Part shown: one piece after another, positions 27,538 through 35,366 of the stretch
Layout of the letters: each line of letters begins with the position of its first letter
How positions within the stretch are numbered: the stretch's first letter is position 1
Source: a virus
Direction: 5' to 3' (one strand)
IMG/VR virus record: IMGVR_UViG_3300042301_002602
Location: 1-39,527 of that record
DNA: 39,527 nucleotides
The notes under the pieces: generated by a model
Told to the model about the DNA's origin: nothing
Databases searched by the model: none
The model's input: only the letters and a program-made list of their open reading frames with translations
Translations under genes and position numbers: made by a program

Positions 27538-27717
27538 TTACTCTTTACGATTCTCTTCAATCCATTTATCTAATAAGTATCTTCTAACAAATACCGGCAT
27601 TTGAAGAAAATCTTGGTAAGTAACTTTCATCAAATTATTTAAATAATAAAATTCGTCTATTTGATTTTTTCTATAATCAGAAGAAAGGACGAAAAAAGTC
27701 CACCCCAAACCCAACAT
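27538..27717 (-). CDS. Downstream (+1) frame of the tail assembly chaperone, probably expressed by frameshifting
   Basis: This frame is open from an ATG inside the chaperone gene (27717) to a stop at 27538, 59 codons in all, overlapping the chaperone's 3' end by 41 bases. Its C-terminal part (YQDFLQMPVFVRRYLLDKW, then IEENRKE) has the proline-arginine-helix pattern common in the T part of phage G/GT chaperones. It lies between tube and tape measure, where G/GT pairs sit. In the chaperone frame TTT TTT CGT (27689-27697) allows the second TTT codon to slip +1 onto TTC. The fusion would contain 243 residues of the first frame plus 50 of this one. An alternative is independent translation from ATG 27630 (30 residues). 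Function is inferred. Confidence 0.6.
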   Translation of the reverse strand: MLGLGWTFFVLSSDYRKNQIDEFYYLNNLMKVTYQDFLQMPVFVRRYLLDKWIEENRKE

Positions 27718-28420
27718 TCACTGTCAGCTTTTCTCCGGACGGGGCCATAATTGTTTTAGTCATATCTAATCTAGGTTCGTTCTCATTCATAAAATTTCTA
27801 ATGTATTTTGAATCAGCGATTGGCATTGATTCAACAAATTTAGAAATCATTGAAATATCTGTTGACCCATTAAGTTCAACAATTTCTTTTTGAAGTCTCC
27901 ATGTAATTTTTGGAACAATTCTACCTTGAGGGTATGTTTCACTAAGCCGACTAATTTCCATTATTTCACCATAATTAAGAGGTTTTAATTTAACAGATGT
28001 TTGAGATTTTGGTAACATTAATGTAAACGTTCCATCATCATTAGGTTGTTGTCCTTCTATAATTGGTAACTCATTTAATAACACTGTAGTCTTAAATGGT
28101 TTTTTAGTTTTTGGGTCTGTAAGATTTAATTCCATTTCAGGACCAAACGCCGTGTTTCTTAAAAAAATTAATATTGATTCAACATCACCTTCAATTAATT
28201 CTTCAACTCTAAAATCTGGTTCATAAATTTTTGAACGTAATAAATTAATTGTTAAGTCTTCCGAACCTCCCATTAGAATGTTTTCATCAGAAGCGGTTAA
28301 ATACCCTACTTTTAATGACTTTTTCTTATTTTTATAAAAGATTCCTTTTGATGGTAAGACCACCACATCATGTGGTAGTGTAAAATTTTGTTGTCCGTAT
28401 TGTATTGATTGTTCATTCAT
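27677..28420 (-). CDS. 26: Tail assembly chaperone / baseplate hub protein gp26-like
   Basis: A 247-residue protein. Its N-terminus has the gp26-family signature LPSKGIFYKNKKKSLKVGYL followed by ASDENIL, and then a small domain with long helices (IEGDVESILIFLRNTAFGP). A glutamate- and arginine-rich helical part follows after a short strand domain (about 135-160). T4 gp26 (208 residues) was classed as a hub component, and related proteins occupy the place of lambda gpG, the chaperone that coats the tape measure. Here the gene lies between tube and tape measure and ends in a slippery site with an overlapping second frame, supporting a chaperone role. A strong terminator ends four bases before its ATG, so expression probably depends on read-through. 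Confidence 0.75.
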   Translation of the reverse strand: MNEQSIQYGQQNFTLPHDVVVLPSKGIFYKNKKKSLKVGYLTASDENILMGGSEDLTINLLRSKIYEPDFRVEELIEGDVESILIFLRNTAFGPEMELNLTDPKTKKPFKTTVLLNELPIIEGQQPNDDGTFTLMLPKSQTSVKLKPLNYGEIMEISRLSETYPQGRIVPKITWRLQKEIVELNGSTDISMISKFVESMPIADSKYIRNFMNENEPRLDMTKTIMAPSGEKLTVNVGFGVDFFRPFF

Positions 28421-28424
28421 ATAT

Positions 28425-28462
28425 AAAAAAATTAACCGTAAAGTTTATTGCTTTACGGTTAA
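28425..28462 (-). terminator. Rho-independent terminator between tail tube and chaperone
   Basis: A perfect 12-bp stem (28432-28443 with 28451-28462) with a 7-base loop is followed on the minus strand by seven T. It ends four bases before the chaperone start codon. It would cap tube transcripts and leave the chaperone to read-through. Confidence 0.9.
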
Positions 28463-28503
28463 ATATAAATTAAATAAAAATAAATGTAAATGATATAAAT
28501 ATT

Positions 28504-28992
28504 CTAGTAAACTAACACACATCTATCCATTCTTAATGTTGCTTGAATATCAGCTAAAGCATCCTCACTATATCCTAAAGAACCAAAATTAACATCAGTT
28601 AAAAATGTTCCATAAAGAATCCATTTCTCAACAACAACACCTGTCGGGTCTAACATTTCTAAATCAATATCTTTCTTATATCCCGCAGCATAACCCATAC
28701 GACCTGTAACTGATTCAGCATGTAAACGAACCCATTCCATAAGTGCTTGAGCCGCAGATGGTCCAATTGGGTCGCGGAATTTAACCGTAATTGGGTCCCA
28801 ATTAAATCTACCAGCGACAAATGTTGATGTATTTAAAAATTGGATTTCAGTTGAACCAATTTTTATACTTGGTCTAGCCGCAGTCTCAACAAACCATTCG
28901 TTAATCCCTAAACTTGATGGGAACCTTAGTATAAATCGATTCTTTCTTTTTGGCTCATAAGGAATCGGCATTTTCATTAATAAATCAGCCAT
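28504..28992 (-). CDS. 19: Tail tube protein, gp19-like
   Basis: The hexameric ring subunit of the inner tail tube. Its 162 residues match T4 gp19 (163) almost exactly. Typical features are KRKNRFILRFPSSLGINEWF near the start, the strand FNWDPITVKFRDPIGPSAAQ in the middle, and a C-terminal strand pair ending LADIQATLRMDRCVLVY. The gene has a candidate late promoter (29018-29034) and a strong terminator after it, fitting a highly expressed single-gene transcript. The HAD gene lies between it and the sheath; in T4 genes 18 and 19 are adjacent. Confidence 0.93.
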   Translation of the reverse strand: MADLLMKMPIPYEPKRKNRFILRFPSSLGINEWFVETAARPSIKIGSTEIQFLNTSTFVAGRFNWDPITVKFRDPIGPSAAQALMEWVRLHAESVTGRMGYAAGYKKDIDLEMLDPTGVVVEKWILYGTFLTDVNFGSLGYSEDALADIQATLRMDRCVLVY

Positions 28993-29017
28993 GTTATTTC
29001 AATTTTGTTTTTTTGTG

Positions 29018-29034
29018 TTTATATCTAATAAATA
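29018..29034 (-). promoter_or_regulatory. Candidate late-promoter motif before the tail tube gene
   Basis: The minus strand reads TATTTATTAGATATAAA, ending 25 bases before the tube ATG at 28992. The leader is A-rich. Confidence 0.45.
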
Positions 29035-29086
29035 TACTCTTGATTAAAATTTTTTCTATTTACTTTTTTTTTTAAGAAATTATTCT

Positions 29087-29914
29087 CTAGTTATATAACT
29101 TTTTAATACCTCCAGCAGTAGAATAAGTCTTAACTATGTTATCTGGTTTATCTTTAAAATGTTTACTCATTACTTCTACATTTTTAATATCATCATCTGA
29201 AAATCCTATTACTGGTTCTTCTGGTATGAAATTATTTGAAATCTCGTTTTTAATAAATGCTCTTTTATTTAAAATACCTGACATTCTTTTAATATATGAT
29301 ACAAAATTTTCCATTGCCTTTACTTTTAACTCTTCAGGATTAGCAGCACTACCTTCACCAAAAGTTACAGGATGATATCTATTTAATTCCAAATAAGATT
29401 TAATTAATTCATCGTCACTCATGTCATCTTCATCGACGAATGTTCTATATTTTTTTAAATTCTTAACTAATTCATCTTTATCAATACCACCAAAACCACT
29501 TATAATATAATTATAAATCGCTTTTTTTAATGTTTTCGGATGATGACCTCTTGCTGTGATAATTGAAAAAATTGAACCGTTATTGATTGCTTCTTTAAAG
29601 TCGTCAAAAGCTGGTCCTTTTCTCGCTTTCATAGAATCAACAATAAAATCTTTGTCCCCATCGGTTTTAAAAAATCTAAATGGACTTTCAGTGAAACCAA
29701 CAATTGTTTCTCCTTTATATTTGAAAGGAGTTTTACCTACATCGTGTCTATATTCAGCAAAATCATCTGTGCTCATACCAATTTCACCACCGTCTTCTGT
29801 TTGTAACATAATTTTAGTTGGCATATGAACGATATTATCATCCCAATCAAAGGCATAATATTTCATATCTGGTGTTCCTTCTGGTTTAAATCCTTCTTTA
29901 AGTTGTCTTTTCAT
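29087..29914 (-). CDS. HAD-superfamily hydrolase within the tail gene cluster
   Basis: From the ATG at 29914 the protein has 275 residues. HAD motif I is FDWDDN (nucleophile D23, acid D25), motif II is the threonine in SIITARGHH (T120), motif III is probably K198 or K200, and motif IV is the acidic trio in GFSDDD (D240-D242). Together they make an intact phosphotransferase active site; asparagine replaces the usual T or V after motif I. Residues 30-85 and 140-185 look like cap or insert segments. The substrate is unknown; nucleotides, phosphoproteins or RNA ends are all possible. The frame is open upstream to a TTG at 29938, but that codon lies in a terminator hairpin, so I prefer the ATG. 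It lies between sheath and tube. Confidence 0.8.
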   Translation of the reverse strand: MKRQLKEGFKPEGTPDMKYYAFDWDDNIVHMPTKIMLQTEDGGEIGMSTDDFAEYRHDVGKTPFKYKGETIVGFTESPFRFFKTDGDKDFIVDSMKARKGPAFDDFKEAINNGSIFSIITARGHHPKTLKKAIYNYIISGFGGIDKDELVKNLKKYRTFVDEDDMSDDELIKSYLELNRYHPVTFGEGSAANPEELKVKAMENFVSYIKRMSGILNKRAFIKNEISNNFIPEEPVIGFSDDDIKNVEVMSKHFKDKPDNIVKTYSTAGGIKKLYN

Positions 29915-29920
29915 ATTTGG

Positions 29921-29949
29921 CAAATAAAGGGGATACAATAGTACCCCCC
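29921..29949 (-). terminator. Probable terminator after the tail sheath gene
   Basis: A GGGG-TAC stem pairs with GTA-T-CCCC (29929-29936 with 29941-29947, one bulged base) around a 4-base loop, followed by TTTATTTG on the minus strand. It lies 13 bases after the sheath stop and just before the hydrolase ATG. Confidence 0.6.
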
Positions 29950-29962
29950 AATAAGTTTATTT

Positions 29963-32900
29963 TTAAATGTTTTCAAACGAAGCACCTGTTGGTGTGATAA
30001 AGAATTCAATATCAATAAATTCTAATGCTTTCGTAGGTTTTAGGTAAATTTTTCCTGTTAATGTATTTCTATCCAAGTCTTCAGGTGATGATGAAACCGT
30101 TACACGGAAATCATAAAGACCTCTATCTCTTCTAATTGAATCTAGAATTGGATTAACACTATCTAAAAATTGTTGTCTAACGATTTGGTCATTTTGTTCA
30201 AATAATAATCTTACCGCTACCGCTGAAATTAATTTACGAGCTTGAAGTAACAATCTTCTTACATTTAATCTGTTAAGAGCCGTATCAGCAACTTGTAAAG
30301 TTTTATTACCCCAAATTACGGTTCCAACATCAGAGAAAGTTGCGATAGGGTTAATTCTACCTTGATACAATGTATCTCTATCTGTTTGTGTAAGTTTAAC
30401 TCTCGCTTTAATTGAATTAACAAGACCTCTTGTGTAACCCGCTGATGCGAACCAAGGGAATGATATATTATCTGTTAATGCTAAGTTTCTACAAACTTCA
30501 CCTGTTGGTGGTAAATAAATTTGAGTGTTATTTACAGTATCACGAGTTAATATCCAAGGGTAGTAAGTCGCAGTGTAATTAGAGTCAATTCCTGTGTTAT
30601 CTAAATTATCAACAGCTTCTTGAGGATATATTATAAGTTGAGGGTTTGTTGAATCCGGATTATACATCGGATAATCAGGTGTTGTTGCAATATATACTGA
30701 ATCCGCTCTTGAGAATTGAACCATATCAATAGCCTCTTCCACAAGATTTGAGTTATTTACATAGTCAATACTTGATGTTGCAAAAATATTAATATTTGTT
30801 GATTCAGGATTTGAAAATGTTAAAATACCAAGTAAATAAGCGTAATAATCAGTATTTGCAAAATCTTGATTGTTGTCTTGAACTGTAATTCTTTTAAACA
30901 AACCGTCTCCTGTTGCATTTGGATATCTTGATGATGATGACGCTCCTGCCAAGTATCCTGAAGCCCCTAATTGGAATCTATCTTCATTAGTTCTCCATTC
31001 TCTATATATATCCCATCCGTCAAAACCTCCCGCAAAACATACAGTATATTTTCTTGAATAAATAAAATAATATGGGTTTTCTTGTGTTTGTGGGTCATTT
31101 CTAAATTCTGCAACACCACATTCAAATGCGGTTTCTCCGCTTGATTTAGAACTAATTCCGATTGTTACAACAGTTGCACCTGAATCCATATGGAATCCTT
31201 TACTTACCACATTCCAAGGTCTTCCCTCAATTGCAGGATTAGTAACCCATCCTGAAGGAGTTTGTTTTCCTTTATAAGTTAAGAATGATTCATCAATACC
31301 ATATTGTGTTGAAAAACCTAAATAACTTCGTCTTACGATATCTCCTGCCGATTCTATAGGTCCTCCTCCAGCACTTGCTCCAAATGGTGGATTTGCAATT
31401 ACTTCACCAGGGAAATAATATTTTGTTTTAAATTTAGGATAAGGTGATGGGTATTCATCATAACTTAAATACTCTCTTTGAGTATATCCGTAAAATCCAC
31501 AAGGTAATGCGTCTATCGGTGCCTCATCAGCCATTTCAACCATTACGTATTTAGAAATCAACGCAAATTCTCCATTAGAAGAACCTATTTTTTTCGCGAT
31601 GAAATTATTTGACGCCGGGTCCATGTTACAATTTGTGAATTTTTCAATTACAATAGGATTTGCATCAGTATCAAAAAAGTTTCTAACAAATACATCAAAC
31701 GACATATTATTGAATGATAAATTCGCAATTGAAACTTTAACTTCAGTATTTGCAGAATCTCCATCAGAAATTGATATGAACTTAAATAATTTATAAACTT
31801 TATTACCTCTCAATTCTGAAACCAAATAAGGTGTTTCCGGTGACTGATATCTTTCTAAATTGTATGCGATTGATGATGATTCTTGACTTCTAGCACTCGG
31901 TAATGCGATTAAGTTACAATTCAATCCTCTCACATATCCTTGGTTATAACCATAATTTAAAGAGTTTAAATAATCTTCTTCAACATAAATAGGGACATCA
32001 AATCTTGATTTACCAAAATTATCAACACCTAAAACTTTTGTTAAATATTTTGATGAAGACGCTAACATTGAAGTCTCAAATGAGAATACTTCATTATCTT
32101 TTGTTACACCTGATAATAAAAATGTTGCATAAGGTGATTTCGCGATATCCGAATATTGTCCGGTACAAATTAATTGTAAATTGTTTGGTACCCAAGTAGA
32201 ATTATTATTGTAATCAATACCTACTTGATAAACAGGTCCGTGATTGATACTAGTTGAACTATTCTGATATAACGATATACCTCTTGACCGAATAGTTGCA
32301 ACCACCATATTATTGTATTCACTATACGCAGTCCCTGTAAATAAATAAGTATTACCTGTTACGGTTCCGGTAAATGTGTTTGGTGAAACAAGTGATAATG
32401 TTGATACAGAATAATCAAAAGAATAACCTGTATAATTTCCTGTCGAAGAACTGAAATTTTCAAATTCAAAATTCGCATAAAACCAAACATCGTTAGAGTC
32501 TGATGTTAAATCATTATCTATGAAATCATTAACACAACCATATGGATTTTGAATTGAACTATATTGAGAAGTTAATATACTATAATCTGTTTCGGGTATA
32601 GCTCCGTAAATTACTGCAGTATTCGCAGACAATATAGGAGAATTCATTATGTTACCTAAATAATTATTAAAATCATCTTGTAATGTTGATGTACTCCCGT
32701 CTTGTTGTCTATATTGAACGTTTAAATTTGCTAAAACTTGAGATGGTAAACCCGAACCAAATGTAACAACACCTGATGTTGAATTACCAGTAAATGTTGC
32801 GGAAAATGGTGTTCCAACTGAAGGATTACCAATTGTAGTTGGGTCAACATTTGCAGTAACACTAATAGACCAAGAAGGTCCTGCATCATATCCGGATAAA

Positions 32901-33202
32901 CCAAGAATTCTTGTCACAAATAATTGATTTGATTGTTGTAAATATGATTTAGCAATATATGCGGCCTCATATTTTGGTATTTGAGTATTTACGAATTTAA
33001 CGGGTTCTGTTCCACCGAAATACGCTTGGAACTCATCATAATTAGTTATAAAAATCGGTTCAAAGGCCGGTCCTTTAATTGTTTCTCCCACTAATCCTAA
33101 CGTAGTAACGCCCACACTTTGGGCTACGAAAGATAAGTCTGTTTCAGATGTATATACACCCGGAGATACGAATACTTTTTGGTTTGCTTGTGCTGTTGCC
33201 AT
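29963..33202 (-). CDS. 18: Tail sheath protein, gp18-like, enlarged
   Basis: The contractile outer tail protein. The N-terminus (QKVFVSPGVYTSETDLSFVA, then TTLGLVGETIKGPAF) and the C-terminal 200 residues are typical sheath. The latter includes ALTDNISFPWFASAGYTRGL, VGTVIWGNKTL, LNRLNVRRLLLQARKLI and a final LEFIDIEFFITPTGAS. Length is 1079 residues against 659 in T4. The extra mass is mainly in the middle: about residues 120-440 are rich in Ser, Thr, Asn and Tyr strands with few charged residues, as in exposed protrusion domains. The gene has its own candidate promoter (33227-33242) and a terminator after it. The family call is firm; the role of the added domains is unknown. Confidence 0.93.
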   Translation of the reverse strand: MATAQANQKVFVSPGVYTSETDLSFVAQSVGVTTLGLVGETIKGPAFEPIFITNYDEFQAYFGGTEPVKFVNTQIPKYEAAYIAKSYLQQSNQLFVTRILGLSGYDAGPSWSISVTANVDPTTIGNPSVGTPFSATFTGNSTSGVVTFGSGLPSQVLANLNVQYRQQDGSTSTLQDDFNNYLGNIMNSPILSANTAVIYGAIPETDYSILTSQYSSIQNPYGCVNDFIDNDLTSDSNDVWFYANFEFENFSSSTGNYTGYSFDYSVSTLSLVSPNTFTGTVTGNTYLFTGTAYSEYNNMVVATIRSRGISLYQNSSTSINHGPVYQVGIDYNNNSTWVPNNLQLICTGQYSDIAKSPYATFLLSGVTKDNEVFSFETSMLASSSKYLTKVLGVDNFGKSRFDVPIYVEEDYLNSLNYGYNQGYVRGLNCNLIALPSARSQESSSIAYNLERYQSPETPYLVSELRGNKVYKLFKFISISDGDSANTEVKVSIANLSFNNMSFDVFVRNFFDTDANPIVIEKFTNCNMDPASNNFIAKKIGSSNGEFALISKYVMVEMADEAPIDALPCGFYGYTQREYLSYDEYPSPYPKFKTKYYFPGEVIANPPFGASAGGGPIESAGDIVRRSYLGFSTQYGIDESFLTYKGKQTPSGWVTNPAIEGRPWNVVSKGFHMDSGATVVTIGISSKSSGETAFECGVAEFRNDPQTQENPYYFIYSRKYTVCFAGGFDGWDIYREWRTNEDRFQLGASGYLAGASSSSRYPNATGDGLFKRITVQDNNQDFANTDYYAYLLGILTFSNPESTNINIFATSSIDYVNNSNLVEEAIDMVQFSRADSVYIATTPDYPMYNPDSTNPQLIIYPQEAVDNLDNTGIDSNYTATYYPWILTRDTVNNTQIYLPPTGEVCRNLALTDNISFPWFASAGYTRGLVNSIKARVKLTQTDRDTLYQGRINPIATFSDVGTVIWGNKTLQVADTALNRLNVRRLLLQARKLISAVAVRLLFEQNDQIVRQQFLDSVNPILDSIRRDRGLYDFRVTVSSSPEDLDRNTLTGKIYLKPTKALEFIDIEFFITPTGASFENI

Positions 33203-33226
33203 TATTTATTAATTCTATACAGATTT

Positions 33227-33242
33227 ATTTTATAGATAAATA
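33227..33242 (-). promoter_or_regulatory. Candidate late-promoter motif before the tail sheath gene
   Basis: The minus strand reads TATTTATCTATAAAAT, a full match to both elements, ending 24 bases before the sheath ATG. The oppositely oriented motif for the ribbon-helix-helix gene lies about 40 bases away, so this gap looks like a divergent promoter region. Confidence 0.5.
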
Positions 33243-33279
33243 TTCTATATTTTACGAAAAAACTTTACTTTTTAATAAG

Positions 33280-33290
33280 TATTTATAATA
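33280..33290 (+). promoter_or_regulatory. Candidate promoter motif before the antisense ribbon-helix-helix gene
   Basis: The plus strand reads AAGTATTTATAATA, matching the first element and a weak second. It is immediately followed by a terminator-like hairpin and lies about 32 bases before the ATG at 33322. Confidence 0.35.
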
Positions 33291-33316
33291 GGTAGGAAAA
33301 AATTCTACCTTTTTTC
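33290..33316 (+). terminator. Terminator-like hairpin in the leader of the ribbon-helix-helix gene
   Basis: AGGTAG (33290-33295) pairs with CTACCT (33305-33310) around an A-rich loop and is followed by TTTTTT on the plus strand. No plus-strand gene lies upstream, so this would act as a leader attenuator for the gene starting at 33322. Confidence 0.55.
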
Positions 33317-33321
33317 TCACT

Positions 33322-33483
33322 ATGAAAACCAAGAAAGAAATTAAAAATATTAAAATATCTCCTGAGTCTCACAACACACTAAAAAAGTATTGTGATAAGA
33401 GAGGTATTAAAATTTATAAATTTTTGGAAAATTTGATAATGGAAAACTGTAAAGAGAAGAAAGATATCTATGGTGAAGATTAA
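33322..33483 (+). CDS. Small ribbon-helix-helix-like DNA-binding protein, antisense to the tail operon
   Basis: A 53-residue basic protein. The pattern is a short strand (IKNIKISPES), a helix (HNTLKKYCDKRG), a turn, then a second helix (YKFLENLIMENC), the layout of Arc/MetJ-type ribbon-helix-helix repressors, which bind DNA as dimers. It is the only plus-strand gene in the first 35.4 kb. Its stop TAA (33481-33483) overlaps the stop of the neck gene on the other strand through a shared TTAA. A promoter-like motif and a terminator-like hairpin precede it. A role as regulator of the divergent sheath promoter is possible but is inference. The short length leaves some doubt, offset by the clear fold pattern. 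Confidence 0.65.
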   Translation: MKTKKEIKNIKISPESHNTLKKYCDKRGIKIYKFLENLIMENCKEKKDIYGED

Positions 33484-34523
33484 ACCAATTTATTTTCAAA
33501 GACAATTAAAGCTTCTTGACTATTATTAATTTTAGTTATTTCAATTCTTAAAATGTCGTTGGTTGTAATTTGTATTGTTTGAGTATCACTACCAAAATAA
33601 TTATCGTTTATATACACATCAAAAGTATCCACATTATCTGAATTTACGAATGTCATATTAGCTCTAAAATCAATTCTATCCACCAAAGTAGTATTGCCTG
33701 TTATAAATAAGAAATCAAAGTTAAAGGTATCCGGATTTTTCGGAAATCTATTTCTTCTTTGTCTTCTTGTTGAAGTATCCGCTTCAATTATTTGAGATAC
33801 TCTTTGAATTGCGGGTTTAACCTCAAATTCTTCCTCATCAATTAAATAACCTAACATAGTAAAGTCATAATTTTGAACGTAATATTTTCTGGCATCCATT
33901 GTCATTTGAGATTCATCGGAAACATTATCCAATATTATCGGAACATATTGTCCTTTAATAAACGTATATGCTTGTCGTGACGCGAATGTTTGCATTACAA
34001 TCTTATTCAATTGATTTAATTCTCTCATTCTGTTACAAATAATTTTAACACTATACTTGATATCGACAGGTACAGGTTGTGGTATTGTATAGATATCCAT
34101 ACCTTGTTCATTACCATTCCAAGTCGGAACCGATGCGTAATAAAATTGTTTTCTATTTGGTATGTTGTATTTTAAAGCAGGGTTTGACCCGTATTTAACT
34201 TCGGGACTTCTAACGACCGTTATAAATGGTGGATTTGGATTATAATCTAAATCTGTGAATTTATAGGTTTCAACATATTGAGACCAGTTTTGAGTGGTAA
34301 TAATAATATCTACCATTGGAACTATTTCTCCTGCGGTAACAACCTTCAATTCATTTTTAACAAAATCCAACATACCTCTATCCAAATCCGCGTGTAACAC
34401 CGATTTGGGTAAATAAGTCCCATCTTCTTTAATGTATTCCAATAATTCTTGTCTACGAGCAGATAATTCTTTTCGTGGGACTAATGGTAAAGTAGGTTTA
34501 ACTAGTTTTTTTGGTAATGCCAT
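33480..34523 (-). CDS. Neck or tail-completion protein, possibly gp15-like
   Basis: A 347-residue structural protein. The central part reads VDIKYSVKIICNRMRELNQL, then ASRQAYTFIKGQYVPIIL, followed by VQNYDFTMLGYLIDEEEFEV. Strands and one helix arranged this way occur in phage tail-terminator and completion proteins. The last 80 residues form a separate strand-rich domain. It lies just upstream of the sheath in transcription order and next to other neck-type genes; in T4 genes 13, 14 and 15 occupy this place. gp15 (272 residues) forms the ring that caps sheath and tube. I infer that role but cannot exclude another neck function. It starts 5 bases after the 171-residue gene and converges with the ribbon-helix-helix gene. 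Confidence 0.72.
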   Translation of the reverse strand: MALPKKLVKPTLPLVPRKELSARRQELLEYIKEDGTYLPKSVLHADLDRGMLDFVKNELKVVTAGEIVPMVDIIITTQNWSQYVETYKFTDLDYNPNPPFITVVRSPEVKYGSNPALKYNIPNRKQFYYASVPTWNGNEQGMDIYTIPQPVPVDIKYSVKIICNRMRELNQLNKIVMQTFASRQAYTFIKGQYVPIILDNVSDESQMTMDARKYYVQNYDFTMLGYLIDEEEFEVKPAIQRVSQIIEADTSTRRQRRNRFPKNPDTFNFDFLFITGNTTLVDRIDFRANMTFVNSDNVDTFDVYINDNYFGSDTQTIQITTNDILRIEITKINNSQEALIVFENKLV

Positions 34524-34528
34524 ATTTC

Positions 34529-35044
34529 TTAAATACCTTTAAATTCATCTTCCGAAACCCAGGTTGCGGTTATGGTACGATAAAATGGACGATAGCCACC
34601 GTAGGTATGTTTATTATCCGACTTAACATATCCGTCATCACTTACAACATAATATCTAACTCGGTCTTCAGATTCATAATACCCAATATAATCACCCAAG
34701 AATATTTCAACTCCCACGTCATCCAAAGTTTTTTGATAGATTGAGAATTTCATATTTCCAGGTTCTTTCTGTTCCACTCTTGAAGTACCAATAAATTTAG
34801 ATGTTGGTGCCATTACTTGAACCATACCTTTCAGTTCAACGGGTGGTAAAAATTGAATTCCATCTTCTAATACTTCACCATAAACATTATCGGTCTTCGT
34901 TTTATATCTATCAATACGATATAGTACAACGGTAAAATTCATATCTCCTTCTAACCATTCTTTTCCCATTTCAATTTCCAACGAATAATCTTCACCTCCA
35001 AAAAATTTTCCTAACCTTGTTATTGGTACTAAATTATTTTGCAT
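34529..35044 (-). CDS. Neck/head-closure protein, possibly gp14-like
   Basis: A 171-residue strand-rich protein. The stretch DNVYGEVLEDGIQFLPPVEL, then FLGDYIGYYESEDRVRYYVV, resembles the neck proteins of T4-like phages in which a YGE segment precedes a proline-rich strand and a later GD turn starts a long hairpin. The C-terminus (PFYRTITATWVSEDEFKGI) is another strand plus tail. It is packed 4 bases after the 105-residue gene and 5 bases before the 347-residue gene, so the three neck-type genes form one unit. The gp14 link is by pattern and position and is moderate at best. There is no signal or membrane segment. Confidence 0.7.
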   Translation of the reverse strand: MQNNLVPITRLGKFFGGEDYSLEIEMGKEWLEGDMNFTVVLYRIDRYKTKTDNVYGEVLEDGIQFLPPVELKGMVQVMAPTSKFIGTSRVEQKEPGNMKFSIYQKTLDDVGVEIFLGDYIGYYESEDRVRYYVVSDDGYVKSDNKHTYGGYRPFYRTITATWVSEDEFKGI

Positions 35045-35048
35045 ATTA

Positions 35049-35366
35049 CTATCTATTTAATTGTTGTTTATACCAAGATTCAGAACTTAATCCTGTTGAA
35101 GTTATTACTACTTTCGCATTTAAAAAATTTTTAAGGTTTTTCTTAACTTCTTCATTCCATTCCATCCTTAAATTATCATATATTCTTGGATTTCCTTTTA
35201 CTTTTAATAACGGACTGTCGTCAGGAAGAATATAAGTAACTGACATATAATACTCATCTTTATCTATTGGTGTTAAATCAAAATCAACAAATGATACTTC
35301 TTTTGGTTTGATTACCGATAACATTTTTCTAATTGCGTTTTCTAAATTTTCTTGTGACATTTTCAT
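35049..35366 (-). CDS. Small protein heading the neck operon, unknown
   Basis: A 105-residue protein with an N-terminal helix (SQENLENAIRKMLSVIKP), a central strand pair (EVSFVDFDLTP and EYYMSVTYILPDDSPLLK), then a helix (DNLRMEWNEEVKKNLKNFL) and a strand (AKVVITSTGLS). This alpha-beta-alpha-beta layout is common in small phage assembly factors but I do not recognise the family. It is the first gene of the minus-strand block, with a candidate promoter motif ending at the start codon. ATG occurs at 35366 and again at 35360; either could be used. A tail or neck assembly role is inferred from the genes behind it. Confidence 0.75.
   Translation of the reverse strand: MKMSQENLENAIRKMLSVIKPKEVSFVDFDLTPIDKDEYYMSVTYILPDDSPLLKVKGNPRIYDNLRMEWNEEVKKNLKNFLNAKVVITSTGLSSESWYKQQLNR

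Noticed and set aside
27658-27700. A -1 frameshift at the chaperone slippery run
   Set aside because: The -1 frame meets a stop about 14 codons on and gives a hydrophobic tail with no family pattern. The P-site pairing would also be imperfect because the base before TTT TTT is C.
29915-29938. A TTG start giving eight more residues to the HAD hydrolase
   Set aside because: The codon lies inside the hairpin that appears to terminate the sheath transcript, and the extra residues add nothing conserved.
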